A DNA stretch of 64,000 bases from Ornithobacterium rhinotracheale DSM 15997 (GCF_000265465.1 NC_018016.1:248001-312000), one strand, 5' to 3'. Shown: positions 10,072 through 18,801, counted from the first letter of the stretch. Notes: a model not told the origin generated them from the sequence alone. Program-made: numbers and translations.

Positions 10072-11065
10072 AATTAGGCAACAAATCTATGAATTTTTTT
10101 ACAGTTTCTTCTAGGCTAAGCTCCGAACGCCCTCCTGCTGCGTTGATATGACCGCCCCCGCTAAAATGCGTGCGTGCCAATTCGCTTACATCAAAATCTT
10201 CTTTAGACCTAAATGAAATTTTGACAAAATCCTTTTGTGTGTCTTCTGCCATAAAGACAGAAAATACATAGCCTTTTAAATTTAAACCATAATTTACAAA
10301 AGCATCGGTATCCCCTTTCTGGAATCCATTGCTGAGCAATTCCTCTCGGCTTAAAGTGAAAAGTGCCGTTTTGTACTCGGGAAACAATTGCATATTGTCT
10401 AAAAATCGACTGAGCAATTTGAAACGGGCTTCGGTGGCGGTGTCAAAAATTTCGTCTTGAATTTTATACGGCAAGGCTCCTTTGCGCACCAATTGTGCCG
10501 CAACTTCCAAGGTAGAAGCCTTGACCGACGGAAATCTGAAATTTCCCGTATCGGTGAGCAATCCTGTGTATAAGCAAGTAGCGATGTCCTCGTCAATGAA
10601 TTCCGTCCAATTCATTTGCTCGGCCAAATGATATATCATTTGGCAAGTGGCTGGCATCTCGGTATCCGAGTACACAAAATCAAAATCATCTGGTTGCTGG
10701 TGGTGATCGATTAAAATCTTTAATTCTCTAGATTTTTCTACCGCCGTGCCCAGTTCATCGATTCTGTCGAGCGAATTAAAATCTAGCAAAAATATAATTT
10801 CGGCATTTTTTATTTTAATCTCAGCACCTTGTGGATTGAATTCTGAATTGAAAACCGTCTTGGAATAAGGCATGAATTTCAAAAACTTAGGAAAATCATT
10901 TGGGCTCACGACTTCTGCCTTGTGTCCCATTTTGATTAAAATTTGAGCCAAGGCTACCGTGGATCCAATGGCATCGCCATCGGGATTCTTGTGCGGAATC
11001 ACTACGATTTTTTTAGGCGTTTGGAGTATTTTTTTAAGTTCTTGTATCTGAGATTCTGTAAACAT
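10040..11065 (-). CDS. DHH/DHHA1 phosphoesterase, NrnA-like oligoribonuclease/pAp phosphatase
   Basis: This cytoplasmic Mn-dependent phosphoesterase resembles NrnA, which degrades very short RNA oligonucleotides and pAp; members of the family also act on c-di-nucleotide products. Metal motifs are visible: HKNPDGDAIGS at 25-35, LLDFN near 93-97 and the DHH triad at 120-122. The C-terminal DHHA1 substrate domain has HFSGGGHINAAGG near 308-320. The length of 341 residues is typical. It heads the gldI-isomerase pair, with overlapping reading frames, and follows the LTA-synthase-like gene by 8 bases. Precise substrate not shown by sequence. Confidence 0.9.
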   Translation of the reverse strand: MFTESQIQELKKILQTPKKIVVIPHKNPDGDAIGSTVALAQILIKMGHKAEVVSPNDFPKFLKFMPYSKTVFNSEFNPQGAEIKIKNAEIIFLLDFNSLDRIDELGTAVEKSRELKILIDHHQQPDDFDFVYSDTEMPATCQMIYHLAEQMNWTEFIDEDIATCLYTGLLTDTGNFRFPSVKASTLEVAAQLVRKGALPYKIQDEIFDTATEARFKLLSRFLDNMQLFPEYKTALFTLSREELLSNGFQKGDTDAFVNYGLNLKGYVFSVFMAEDTQKDFVKISFRSKEDFDVSELARTHFSGGGHINAAGGRSELSLEETVKKFIDLLPNYAEKLKNTLA

Positions 11066-11073
11066 GTTATTTT

Positions 11074-13044
11074 TTAATTTTTGACTTTCATTTTGCCATT
11101 TCTAAATCGCTCACTTGCCGTTTGATAATAGCTTATCGTGAGATTTAAAAGACTATCTACGGGCTTTTTCAATTCTATGAGATTGGTATTTTTGGCGTCC
11201 CAAAGATATTGATTGTATTTTTTTCTGTCGTTTAATTCGGTAAAAATATTATTTTTTAACAATCCGAGCGTTCTGTAATTTCCGATTAATGCTCGCTCAT
11301 CTTCTTTATTAAATTCAAAAACATTTTCGCCATAAAACTGGGAATCATAGCCCCAGCCTAAATATCCAAAAAGTGTAGGCATCAAATCTATTTGAGAACA
11401 AAGTCTGTCTTCTTTTTTCTCCAGTCCTGCATTGTAGATAAAAGCCGGAATGTGGTGTTTCTCGACATTGATTTCCCACTTGCCTGCACTACTCGCGCAG
11501 TGATCTGCCACGATAACAAAAATCGTGTTTTTGAACCATTTTTCTTTTTGTGCTTGTTTTATGAATTTTTCCAAGGCATAATCGGTGTACCGCACCACGC
11601 TCTCACGCTCTCCTTGTGGCATATCTACCGCTCCTTCTGGAAAAGAATAGGGCTTATGATTGGAAGTGGTCATAATAAATTGAAAAAATGGCTTATTCTG
11701 GGCATAAGATTTTTGTGCATATTTAAGCGATTGCTTGTAAATATCCTCATCGGCAATGCCCCACGCGTTTTCAAAAGTCACCTCATTATCTTCGATTTCA
11801 TAGCGTTTGGTATCCAAGAAATCAGGTAGAGGATTTCCTCTATCTCGATCCACGATTTCAAAACCTTGTCCGCCAAAAAATGTATTCATATTATCGAAAT
11901 AACCATCGCCTCCATAAATGAATTTTAAATCATAATTTTTCTTCTTTAAAACCGTAGCGATAGAGAAAAGGCTATCGTTGTTCAATCTTCTCACTATGCT
12001 ATTGCCTGGTGTAGGCGGCACGCACAAGGTTAAAGCCTCCATACCACGCACCGTGCGTGTGCCTGTTGCATACAAATTGGTAAAAAAGATACTTTTGCTA
12101 GACAAAGAATCCAAAAACAGTGTAAGCTTTTCTTTATTCCCAAAAACACCCAAGAAATCTGCACTTAAACTTTCAATAGTAACAAGAATAATGTTTGGCG
12201 TTTTCAGCGTGTCGCTAGTGGCTGGAACAATTCTTTCAATATTATCAAATTCGGAATTTGTGTATTTTTCTCCTTTTTGTAATAAGTTTTGTTTCAAAAT
12301 AGAATATGCCTCTTTATCATCAAGTTGCATGTAAAACTTACTGTAATCTAGCTCATTAGCTCTATATGCTGCAAAAATAGAATATACGCCATTTTTGCTT
12401 AATTCGCTCTTATAAGTATTTTGGCTCCATTCGGCATCGGTATTTTTTACTGAAAAAATGTAAATGGCAGCGACCAGAAAATATCCTACCACCACCCATA
12501 AACGGCTTAAAAATTTAGTTTTTTGATTAAATGTATTGTATAAACTTTTAGTCTTATAATAAATGAAAAATAAAACCAAAATAAATAACACTAGCCCTCC
12601 TACTAAAAACGGAATCGGATAAGATTGATTGATGTTTTCTACAACTTCGTAAGTATAAATTAAGTAATCTACTGCAATGAAATTAAATCTTACATTAAAC
12701 TCATCCCAAAAAGGAAATTCTGCGGCAATGGCAAATAGACTTATGAAAAGCATAATGCCCGTGATGAAGAAAGTGAGCACACGATCTACTATGCTGCCGA
12801 TGAATCTTGAAGGGAAAAACAACAGATAAACTAAATAAAATAAACTAAAAAATACGACTGCACCAATGTCAAAAAATAGCCCGTATCCAAATATTTTCAA
12901 TAGATTAATGATTGAAAAATCTATACTATTGAAACTTAAAATATAGAAAATTAAACGAGTTAAGAAACAAAGTAGCAAAAAAGTGATTTGAAATGCCCAT
13001 AAAAGGCTAAATCTGGATTTCAGTATATTTTTCATAAAGCGCAT
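11074..13044 (-). CDS. LTA-synthase-family membrane sulfatase-fold transferase
   Basis: This membrane protein has about five N-terminal helices (residues 15-205) and a large extracytoplasmic alkaline-phosphatase-fold domain (about 280-600) of the lipoteichoic acid synthase/phosphoglycerol or phosphoethanolamine transferase type. Signature segments are VTIESLSADFLGVFG, the nucleophile region ATGTRTVRGMEAL, SNHKPYSFPEG and metal-binding VIVADHCASS. In a Gram-negative bacterium such proteins usually decorate lipid A, periplasmic glycans or surface sugars, so the substrate is open. It overlaps dgkA by 13 bases. That coupling makes sense because phosphoglycerol or phosphoethanolamine transfer releases diacylglycerol, which DgkA recycles. 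Confidence 0.9.
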   Translation of the reverse strand: MRFMKNILKSRFSLLWAFQITFLLLCFLTRLIFYILSFNSIDFSIINLLKIFGYGLFFDIGAVVFFSLFYLVYLLFFPSRFIGSIVDRVLTFFITGIMLFISLFAIAAEFPFWDEFNVRFNFIAVDYLIYTYEVVENINQSYPIPFLVGGLVLFILVLFFIYYKTKSLYNTFNQKTKFLSRLWVVVGYFLVAAIYIFSVKNTDAEWSQNTYKSELSKNGVYSIFAAYRANELDYSKFYMQLDDKEAYSILKQNLLQKGEKYTNSEFDNIERIVPATSDTLKTPNIILVTIESLSADFLGVFGNKEKLTLFLDSLSSKSIFFTNLYATGTRTVRGMEALTLCVPPTPGNSIVRRLNNDSLFSIATVLKKKNYDLKFIYGGDGYFDNMNTFFGGQGFEIVDRDRGNPLPDFLDTKRYEIEDNEVTFENAWGIADEDIYKQSLKYAQKSYAQNKPFFQFIMTTSNHKPYSFPEGAVDMPQGERESVVRYTDYALEKFIKQAQKEKWFKNTIFVIVADHCASSAGKWEINVEKHHIPAFIYNAGLEKKEDRLCSQIDLMPTLFGYLGWGYDSQFYGENVFEFNKEDERALIGNYRTLGLLKNNIFTELNDRKKYNQYLWDAKNTNLIELKKPVDSLLNLTISYYQTASERFRNGKMKVKN

Positions 13045-13397
13045 ATATAAGGGTAATAAATTAATACTCCGATTACTAAACTGATAAGTACCGCAAAACC
13101 TGATGCTCCCGCCGAAACATCTTTTATGAAACCTATCTTCTGATGAAAATCTGGATGCACAAAATCACATAGTTTTTCTATCGCGGTGTTTAAACTTTCT
13201 GCCGTTAAAATCAAGGCTAAACAAAAAAGCTGAATTGCCCACTCTATGCGACTAATCCCGAAATAAAAACCTAGAAATATGAGCGGGGTAAATAGTATGA
13301 TTTGTGAAATAATGGCATGCTCTGTCGAAATCAATTTCCACATGCCTATGAATACATATTTTACGCTTTTTATGCGTCCTCCTACAAATTTTTTCAT
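13032..13397 (-). CDS. dgkA: Diacylglycerol kinase / undecaprenol kinase family (DgkA)
   Basis: This is a small integral membrane kinase that phosphorylates diacylglycerol or undecaprenol. The 121-residue protein has three predicted helices. It carries the family's conserved stretch ALILTAESLNTAIEKLCDF, with the catalytic Glu and metal-binding Asn/Glu, and later IKDVSAGASGFAVL. It overlaps both neighbours: 4 bases with the permease upstream and 13 bases with the LTA-synthase-like gene downstream. Its likely job is to return diacylglycerol made by that transferase to phosphatidic acid. DAG versus undecaprenol specificity cannot be told from sequence alone. Confidence 0.92.
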   Translation of the reverse strand: MKKFVGGRIKSVKYVFIGMWKLISTEHAIISQIILFTPLIFLGFYFGISRIEWAIQLFCLALILTAESLNTAIEKLCDFVHPDFHQKIGFIKDVSAGASGFAVLISLVIGVLIYYPYICAL

Positions 13398-14668
13398 TTT
13401 TTATATTTTTTATATACCCACTCTACAAGAAAACAAAATAAGATAATTCCTGCCGAAACATAGATTCCTAGTTTATTTTCTTGCCATTGTTGATTGACTA
13501 AAATTACAAATGCAATAGCACTTAATATTGTTCCCAAAAGTGGAATGATTCTGACTGAATTTGTGCTTTTATAGCACTTTAAATTAACTAAATTTACTAC
13601 GCCAAAAATAAGAATAAAACCAAGGCTTCCCGCCGTAGATATGCTTTCTAAATCGAGCGTGTTTACTAAAACAAAGGTAGAAACTGCCGTGATCATAAGC
13701 CCTATGGGTTGCCCCCATAGTTGCCCCAGAAAATGATGCGGAAGCTCTTTATCCTCTGCAATTTCATAATTTACTTGGCTACCACCATATAATGAGGCAT
13801 TTATCGCAGAAAAAGTGGAAATTAATGCCGCAATGGTGATTATGGTAAACCCAACTTTACCTAGCATAGGTTTTGCAGCCTCGGCAAGCACATAATCCTG
13901 CGCCCTCGCAATATCCGAAAAAGGCAAAGAACCCACCGTAACATAAGCAATTACGATATATAAAAGAATTACAAAAATCACCGAGATGTAGTAAGCTCGT
14001 GATACATTTTTTTCTGGATTTACTAAATCTGGCACTGCATTGGCTATGAGCTCAAATCCTTCATATGCCACAAAAATCACCATTCCGCCCGCAAAAAGCT
14101 TTACGGGAGATTCCCAATGCGAAATGGAAAGCTGCGAAATGTACTGACTCTCCATCAAGCCATAGCCCCCGATGGCTACGAAGGCTAATAGTATTATTAA
14201 TTTGATAATCACAGCGTAGGACTCTATTTTCCCTACGACTGCAATGCTGTAATAATTGATAATGGTGGCAAATAAAATAATGAAACTTGCAAATAAGTGA
14301 AAATCAAGTTTTTTATCGCCCATGATTTCCCACAAGTTTGGGGCATATGAACCAAATGCCGATGCATAGAGCGATAGCATAATGATGTAGCTTAACCACA
14401 ATAAATTATTTATCGCCCCGCTAAAAACCGTTACACCAAATCCTTGATTTACAAACTTTACCGTTCCTCCACGATCAGGATAAGTTTGCGAAAGCTTGGC
14501 ATAGCTATATGATGTAATCAAAGCTAAAATCCCCGCAAACAAAAATGCTACGGGGGTACCTCCTTTTGCCAAAGAAACGGCTAATCCAAGCACGGCAAAA
14601 ATACCGCCACCCACCATTCCTCCAATTCCGATGGAAATTGCCTCTTTTAGACCTATTTTTTTTTGCAT
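13394..14668 (-). CDS. APC-superfamily amino acid permease
   Basis: This is an inner-membrane transporter of the amino acid-polyamine-organocation superfamily. About twelve hydrophobic segments run through the 424 residues. The N-terminal substrate/ion-binding motif GIGGMVGGGIFAVLG in helix 1 is intact, and VIFVAYEGFELIANAVPD matches helix 6 of the family. It ends in a short basic tail. It starts 3 bases after the ArsC-like gene and overlaps dgkA by 4 bases, so it is part of the minus-strand gene string. The transported amino acid or amine is not predictable. Confidence 0.9.
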   Translation of the reverse strand: MQKKIGLKEAISIGIGGMVGGGIFAVLGLAVSLAKGGTPVAFLFAGILALITSYSYAKLSQTYPDRGGTVKFVNQGFGVTVFSGAINNLLWLSYIIMLSLYASAFGSYAPNLWEIMGDKKLDFHLFASFIILFATIINYYSIAVVGKIESYAVIIKLIILLAFVAIGGYGLMESQYISQLSISHWESPVKLFAGGMVIFVAYEGFELIANAVPDLVNPEKNVSRAYYISVIFVILLYIVIAYVTVGSLPFSDIARAQDYVLAEAAKPMLGKVGFTIITIAALISTFSAINASLYGGSQVNYEIAEDKELPHHFLGQLWGQPIGLMITAVSTFVLVNTLDLESISTAGSLGFILIFGVVNLVNLKCYKSTNSVRIIPLLGTILSAIAFVILVNQQWQENKLGIYVSAGIILFCFLVEWVYKKYKK

Positions 14669-14671
14669 TCT

Positions 14672-15016
14672 TTAGTCTAAAATTTCATCGATTTTTTCGG
14701 TAGGGCGAGCCACAACGGCTCTGTCTCCATTGATTACGATAGGGCGTTCGAGCAATTTTGGATTTTCTACAATGGCAGAAATAATCTGCTCATCTGTTAA
14801 ATCTTTTCCTTTGTAGTTTTCTTTCCAAATATCTTCGTTGGTTCGTACCAAATCTATGGGCTTTAATCCTGTTTTAGCTAAAATATCTTTAATTTGATTT
14901 TCGGATATTTTTTCGTCTAAATATTTATAGATTTCAAATTTTTGGTTTTTATCTTCTAAATACTGTAATGCCGCACGACTTTTGCTACATCTGGGATTGT
15001 GAAACACTTTGATCAT
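14672..15016 (-). CDS. ArsC/Spx-family thioredoxin-fold protein (arsenate reductase-like)
   Basis: This is a small thioredoxin-fold protein of the glutaredoxin-linked ArsC family, which reduces arsenate to arsenite. The start is set at the ATG at 15016, giving 114 residues beginning MIKVFHNPRCSKS; a TTG three codons upstream is also in frame. Active-site Cys10 lies in NPRCSKS, and the C-terminal region ERPIVINGDRAVVARP carries the Arg expected for oxyanion binding. Length is normal (110-120). There is no arsenite pump or ArsR nearby, and such proteins often serve as general YffB/Spx-like reductases. It may be the first gene of the operon leading to the permease. Confidence 0.85.
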   Translation of the reverse strand: MIKVFHNPRCSKSRAALQYLEDKNQKFEIYKYLDEKISENQIKDILAKTGLKPIDLVRTNEDIWKENYKGKDLTDEQIISAIVENPKLLERPIVINGDRAVVARPTEKIDEILD

Positions 15017-15062
15017 CTTGAACAATTAAATTTTTAACTTTAAATGTTCAAATTAAATAAAT

Positions 15063-16370
15063 TTATCTTTGTTTCGCAAAATATTCTTTCCAAATTTGTT
15101 TCCCCAATGATAGACTTGAAATTTCTGTTACTTCAATTGTTGGCTCTCCTGTGCTTCCGTCTGTATAAATTTTATCGCCTTTATAAGTTACTTTAGTCTT
15201 TTTAAGCCCTATCAGTCTTCCATCTTCTGTTGTATTTGATTTTGTATCATTGCTATTGGTATAATATAGCGCATCCACAAATCCTTTTTCATCGAAATGA
15301 GCTCCCCAAACGACAATTGCATGCCCCCCGCCGGCGATTTGAATACCTATAGACATGACATCTCCTCGGCTGAGTGCTTGATCACAAAACTTGGTAAAAC
15401 GATAAGCATCAACGTTAAAATCTCCATTGGCTATGTTTTTATTTTTAAAAACTTCTTCGAAAAATCCTCCGCCTGGGATTTTCACGCTAGAGTCTGATAA
15501 AAACCAATTAAACGCAGGCTGAACACGGTTTCCGCGCGATGGCCAATGTTTTTTCAAATATTTGTAAATCTCACTATTGTATGTATCTTTATACTCTCTT
15601 GGCATTCCAGATTTTTCTAAGGTTTTACCTTTTAATCTGTAATATTCCTCAATATTTTCTTTGTTTTGATCCATCCACCAATGCAAAACATTTGCTGTGG
15701 TAGCTGCCCAACAAAGCGGATCGTTTGCTTGGTCTGTATCATACCATTTTTTGGTTTTATCCCAAACTACTGTTTTATTTTCTGAATATCTAATCGGCAC
15801 CCAATCGTTTGCTTGGGGAATATCTACCCCTTCTGCAAAAACATCTTGATTTTTATATTTTTTGCTTGGTTCGTTAAGTAAAGATTTATCTATTACCTGC
15901 CAAGCGACGTACAAAGTTACATCATGCGAGGGCATTTTAAACTCTCTTCCGTGTTTAATCCATGCACCTTCTTCGGGAGAATCGTTGTAGCCTCCTCTGG
16001 CTTCATAATTAAATCTTTTGAAATGATCTCTCGGGTCGGGTAATGATACTACTTCTCCTGGTTTGGCAAATATATCGTTTATAGCTCCCGTTCCGCCTGC
16101 TGCATTAAAAGATAATCGGTAGGTGCCTTCGGGATTGGTTCCATTGTCGGTGTTTGGTGTTGTAGGAGTTTCTGTTGTGGGATTTTCGCCTGAGTCGTCT
16201 CCTGCATTATCTCCTGTTTCATCACTAGTGGTGCTAGGGATTTCATCTTTTCCTTTCTCTTTTACTACTTCTTTTTTCTTTATCTCTGGCGTGCTGTTTT
16301 CATCATCGCTACACGAATAGACTAAAAAAAGCATAACTGAAAGGCTTAAAAGAAATTTTATCTTTTTCAT
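15063..16370 (-). CDS. Surface lipoprotein with IdeS/Mac-family (peptidase C66-like) cysteine protease domain
   Basis: IdeS/Mac enzymes are papain-fold proteases that cut antibody heavy chains at the hinge. Here a lipoprotein signal (LVYSC, Cys20) is followed by SDDEN, an acidic stretch like the flavobacterial surface-export signal. A long Thr/Pro/Glu linker (about 30-80) leads to an InlB/Listeria-Bacteroides repeat (about 83-158). The C-terminal domain (about 185-435) shows KKWYDT, then LCWAATTANVLHWWMDQNK with Cys220, GGGFFEEVF, and HAIVVWGAHFD with His350. These closely track IdeS segments around its Cys94 and His262. The third catalytic position is Asn372 (TNSND) and Gln214 precedes the Cys by six residues, as in papain. 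The fold assignment is strong; antibody cleavage is inferred. Confidence 0.88.
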   Translation of the reverse strand: MKKIKFLLSLSVMLFLVYSCSDDENSTPEIKKKEVVKEKGKDEIPSTTSDETGDNAGDDSGENPTTETPTTPNTDNGTNPEGTYRLSFNAAGGTGAINDIFAKPGEVVSLPDPRDHFKRFNYEARGGYNDSPEEGAWIKHGREFKMPSHDVTLYVAWQVIDKSLLNEPSKKYKNQDVFAEGVDIPQANDWVPIRYSENKTVVWDKTKKWYDTDQANDPLCWAATTANVLHWWMDQNKENIEEYYRLKGKTLEKSGMPREYKDTYNSEIYKYLKKHWPSRGNRVQPAFNWFLSDSSVKIPGGGFFEEVFKNKNIANGDFNVDAYRFTKFCDQALSRGDVMSIGIQIAGGGHAIVVWGAHFDEKGFVDALYYTNSNDTKSNTTEDGRLIGLKKTKVTYKGDKIYTDGSTGEPTIEVTEISSLSLGKQIWKEYFAKQR

Positions 16371-16395
16371 TTTTTTCTGGAAATTTATTTGACTG

Positions 16396-16403
16396 CAAAG
16401 TTA
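16396..16403 (-). promoter_or_regulatory. Putative -7 promoter element of the IdeS-like lipoprotein gene
   Basis: On the minus strand the sequence reads TAACTTTG, an exact match to the Bacteroidota -7 box TAnnTTTG, 25 bases before the start codon. A clean TTG at -33 is not seen. Confidence 0.45.
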
Positions 16404-16470
16404 GATTATCTTTGGATAATAAACACACTCCATCAAGTACTTTTTATTTTTAGCAATGTAAAATTCAAAA

Positions 16471-16505
16471 AAAAAAAACAGAAAGCTTTTTTACGGCTTT
16501 CTGTT
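16471..16505 (-). terminator. Rho-independent terminator after the acyl-CoA dehydrogenase gene
   Basis: On the minus strand, a 10-bp stem AACAGAAAGC/GCTTTCTGTT is followed by a long T-run (the A-run at 16465-16478). It lies 14 bases beyond the acyl-CoA dehydrogenase stop codon. Confidence 0.85.
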
Positions 16506-16518
16506 CTTCTATCCTAAG

Positions 16519-17676
16519 TTATTTTAAAATCTCGCGTCCTATCACCAGTTTCTGAATCTCTGTGGTTCCCTCTCCTATGGTACACAATTTTGAATCTCTA
16601 AAGAATTTTTCCACAGGAAAATCTTTGGAATAACCATAGCCCCCAAAAATTTGTACCGCATCGGTGGCGATTTCCACACAAGATTCCGAAGCATACCATT
16701 TAGCCATAGCACCTTCTTTGGTCATTTTTAGATTTTTCTGCTTCATTTCGCAAGCTTTCAAAATCATTAATTCAGAAGCGTGAATTTTAGTTGCCATTTC
16801 TGCCAATCTAAAATTAATGGCTTGGAAATTAGCAATTGGCTGACCGAATTGTTTTCTTTCCTTAGCATATTGCAACGCTGCTTTATAAGCCCCTTTTGCA
16901 ATACCCAAAGCCAAGGCTGCAATCGAGATTCTCCCGCCATCTAAAATGGCTAAAGCCTGTCTGAACCCGTCGCCCACATTGCCTAAACGATGCGAATCTG
17001 GCACGCGTACATTATCAAAAATCAATTCGGCTGTTTCCGAAGCACGCATACCTAATTTATTCTCTTTTTTACCAGAAGTAAAGCCTGGCATTCCTTTTTC
17101 TAGCACAAAAGCGGTTGAATTCCCCGAAGTTCCCACCTCGCCCGTGCGCGTCATAATCACAGCAATATCGCCAGAAATCGCGTGTGTAATGAAGTTTTTC
17201 GCTCCATTAATCACCCATTCATCGCCATCTTTCACGGCAGTGGTACTCATCCCGCCCGCATCAGAGCCCGTATTGTGCTCGGTAAGTCCCCAAGCTCCTA
17301 GAGCTTGTCCAGATGCCAATTTCGGAATCCATTTTTGTTTTTGTTCCTCGTTCCCAAAAGTCAAAATATGATTGGTACAGAGCGAGTTGTGAGCCGCCAC
17401 CGACAATCCAATGGAAGGATCTACTTGCGAAATCTCGTCGATAATGTCCACATACTCCTCATAACTCAAGCCCGAACCGCCTAATTCTTCTGGCACAAAT
17501 ACGCCCATACAGCCCATTTCGCCCAATTCTTTAAACAATTCTACAGGAAAATGTTGTGCCTCGTCCCACTCCATCACATGGGGTTTAATTCTTTGTTCGG
17601 CAAAACTTCTAATGGCTTCTACAATGATATTTTGTTCTTCTGTTCTTTCTCTCATTTTCTCAAAATTTTCAATCAA
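16519..17676 (-). CDS. Acyl-CoA dehydrogenase (short-chain/butyryl type)
   Basis: This is a cytoplasmic FAD enzyme making the first, 2,3-dehydrogenation step in acyl-CoA or branched-chain acyl-CoA breakdown, passing electrons to ETF. The typical three-part fold is visible: helical N-terminus with FVPEELGGSGLSYEEYV, the flavin/substrate motif GAWGLTEHNTGSDAGGM near residues 130-146, and a C-terminal helical domain with ERKQFGQPIANFQ and QIFGGYGYSKDFPVEKFFRD. The catalytic base Glu lies in IGEGTTEIQ near residue 370. The length (385) is standard. The start overlaps the helix-hairpin-helix gene by 8 bases; an in-frame ATG at 17655 is an alternative. Chain-length specificity is not certain. Confidence 0.93.
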   Translation of the reverse strand: MIENFEKMRERTEEQNIIVEAIRSFAEQRIKPHVMEWDEAQHFPVELFKELGEMGCMGVFVPEELGGSGLSYEEYVDIIDEISQVDPSIGLSVAAHNSLCTNHILTFGNEEQKQKWIPKLASGQALGAWGLTEHNTGSDAGGMSTTAVKDGDEWVINGAKNFITHAISGDIAVIMTRTGEVGTSGNSTAFVLEKGMPGFTSGKKENKLGMRASETAELIFDNVRVPDSHRLGNVGDGFRQALAILDGGRISIAALALGIAKGAYKAALQYAKERKQFGQPIANFQAINFRLAEMATKIHASELMILKACEMKQKNLKMTKEGAMAKWYASESCVEIATDAVQIFGGYGYSKDFPVEKFFRDSKLCTIGEGTTEIQKLVIGREILK

Positions 17677-18565
17677 ATTTTAATATATATTGATTTTTTA
17701 GCTGGGTTAAAAGTTCGATATTATCAATCTTCAATTTTTCTAAATCTGCGACTGATTTAAACTTCCCCATAAAACCCCGAAATTTAAGAATATTTTTAGC
17801 ATCTGCCTCACTAAATCCTATTTTTAACCAATCTTTTAAAGTCATTTCATTGGGATACAAAATCATATTTTGCTGCTTTTTCTGAGGTGCAGACTTCGTT
17901 TTGGGCAGAGTAATAAAATCTTTTATTTGATTAAATTTAAAATCATTAATAACATAGCAATCCTTAATTTGTTGTAAATTCTCAAATTCACCACCCAAAA
18001 TTTTATCTCTGTATTTAATTATAGCTTGGGCTTGTTTTTCTGAAAAGCCCAGCTGTTCCCAGCCTTTTTGGTCTAAAGTATTAGGATTAAAATTCGATAT
18101 TTTAATGGATTTTTTATCACTAAAAGTTTTCGGCGATGGTGGCGTAGATTTCGTTGCCACTTCGCGGAGTTCAATATACGGTAGAAGCTCTTTAAATTTC
18201 GCCTCGCTCACGACAAAGCAATTCGCAAATTCTTCCGCGGATTGGAAGTTTCCGCCCAGAGAAAAACGATATTTTACAATGATTTCTGCTTGCTTTTTAG
18301 AAAAGCCTAAACGCTGAAACCCCTCGGCATCCAAAGCATTGGGATTAAATTTTTCTAACTGAATTTCGGTAGTTTTTTCATCTAAACTTTCGGTTTGTGC
18401 TAAATAACTTTTCACCTCATCGGGAAGCTCGGCGGGCTTGCTTTCTGCTGAAAAATTAGGCATAAATTCTAAACCTAAAAGCCCCACAACGACCAAAAAA
18501 CACAACAACAAAAATGCAACTCGCTGACTACGATTGACTGAAAAATGCTGAAAAAAATCCCTCAA
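17669..18565 (-). CDS. Membrane-anchored helix-hairpin-helix protein (ComEA-like repeats)
   Basis: An N-terminal cytoplasmic stretch (1-16) and one membrane helix (about 17-36, VAFLLLCFLVVVGLLGL) precede an extracytoplasmic part made of three helix-hairpin-helix units, each opening with a phrase like FNPNALDAEGFQRLGFSKKQA (about 68), FNPNTLDQKGWEQLGFSEKQA (about 154) and LKDWLKIGFSEADAKN (about 240). HHH units bind DNA backbone non-specifically; ComEA uses one pair for DNA uptake. The three-unit form is common in Flavobacteriia and its role is unproved. It lies in a compact gene string with the PspC-domain and DUF2851 genes upstream and the acyl-CoA dehydrogenase downstream. Confidence 0.8.
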   Translation of the reverse strand: MRDFFQHFSVNRSQRVAFLLLCFLVVVGLLGLEFMPNFSAESKPAELPDEVKSYLAQTESLDEKTTEIQLEKFNPNALDAEGFQRLGFSKKQAEIIVKYRFSLGGNFQSAEEFANCFVVSEAKFKELLPYIELREVATKSTPPSPKTFSDKKSIKISNFNPNTLDQKGWEQLGFSEKQAQAIIKYRDKILGGEFENLQQIKDCYVINDFKFNQIKDFITLPKTKSAPQKKQQNMILYPNEMTLKDWLKIGFSEADAKNILKFRGFMGKFKSVADLEKLKIDNIELLTQLKNQYILKFD

Positions 18566-18579
18566 AATGTGTTTTTTAA

Positions 18580-18801
18580 TTATAAATCAAAAACTGATTT
18601 TCTTTTTTTGATGAAGCCGTCTTTTACCCAAAGGAAAAACGCCATGATTAAATAAAAAACAAAGGTAATTCCTAATGTGGCAAAAGATAAATAAATGAAA
18701 AGCAAACGCAATTTGGCGGCACGCATTCCGAGCTTGTCCGAAATACGAGAAATTACCTCAAATCCGTGAGCTTCCATTTTGATTCTTAAATCGTCTAGCA
18801 T
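18580..18801 (-). CDS. PspC-domain small membrane protein
   Basis: This is a 73-residue protein. The amphipathic N-terminal half includes ISDKLGMRAAKLRLLFIYLSF, the motif typical of PspC (phage-shock protein C) domains, and one hydrophobic helix (about 46-63) follows, ending in a basic tail KKRKSVFDL. In enterobacteria PspC takes part in the membrane-stress response; in Bacteroidota short stand-alone versions of unclear function are frequent. It overlaps the DUF2851 gene by 7 bases, so the two are translationally linked. Confidence 0.75.
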   Translation of the reverse strand: MLDDLRIKMEAHGFEVISRISDKLGMRAAKLRLLFIYLSFATLGITFVFYLIMAFFLWVKDGFIKKRKSVFDL

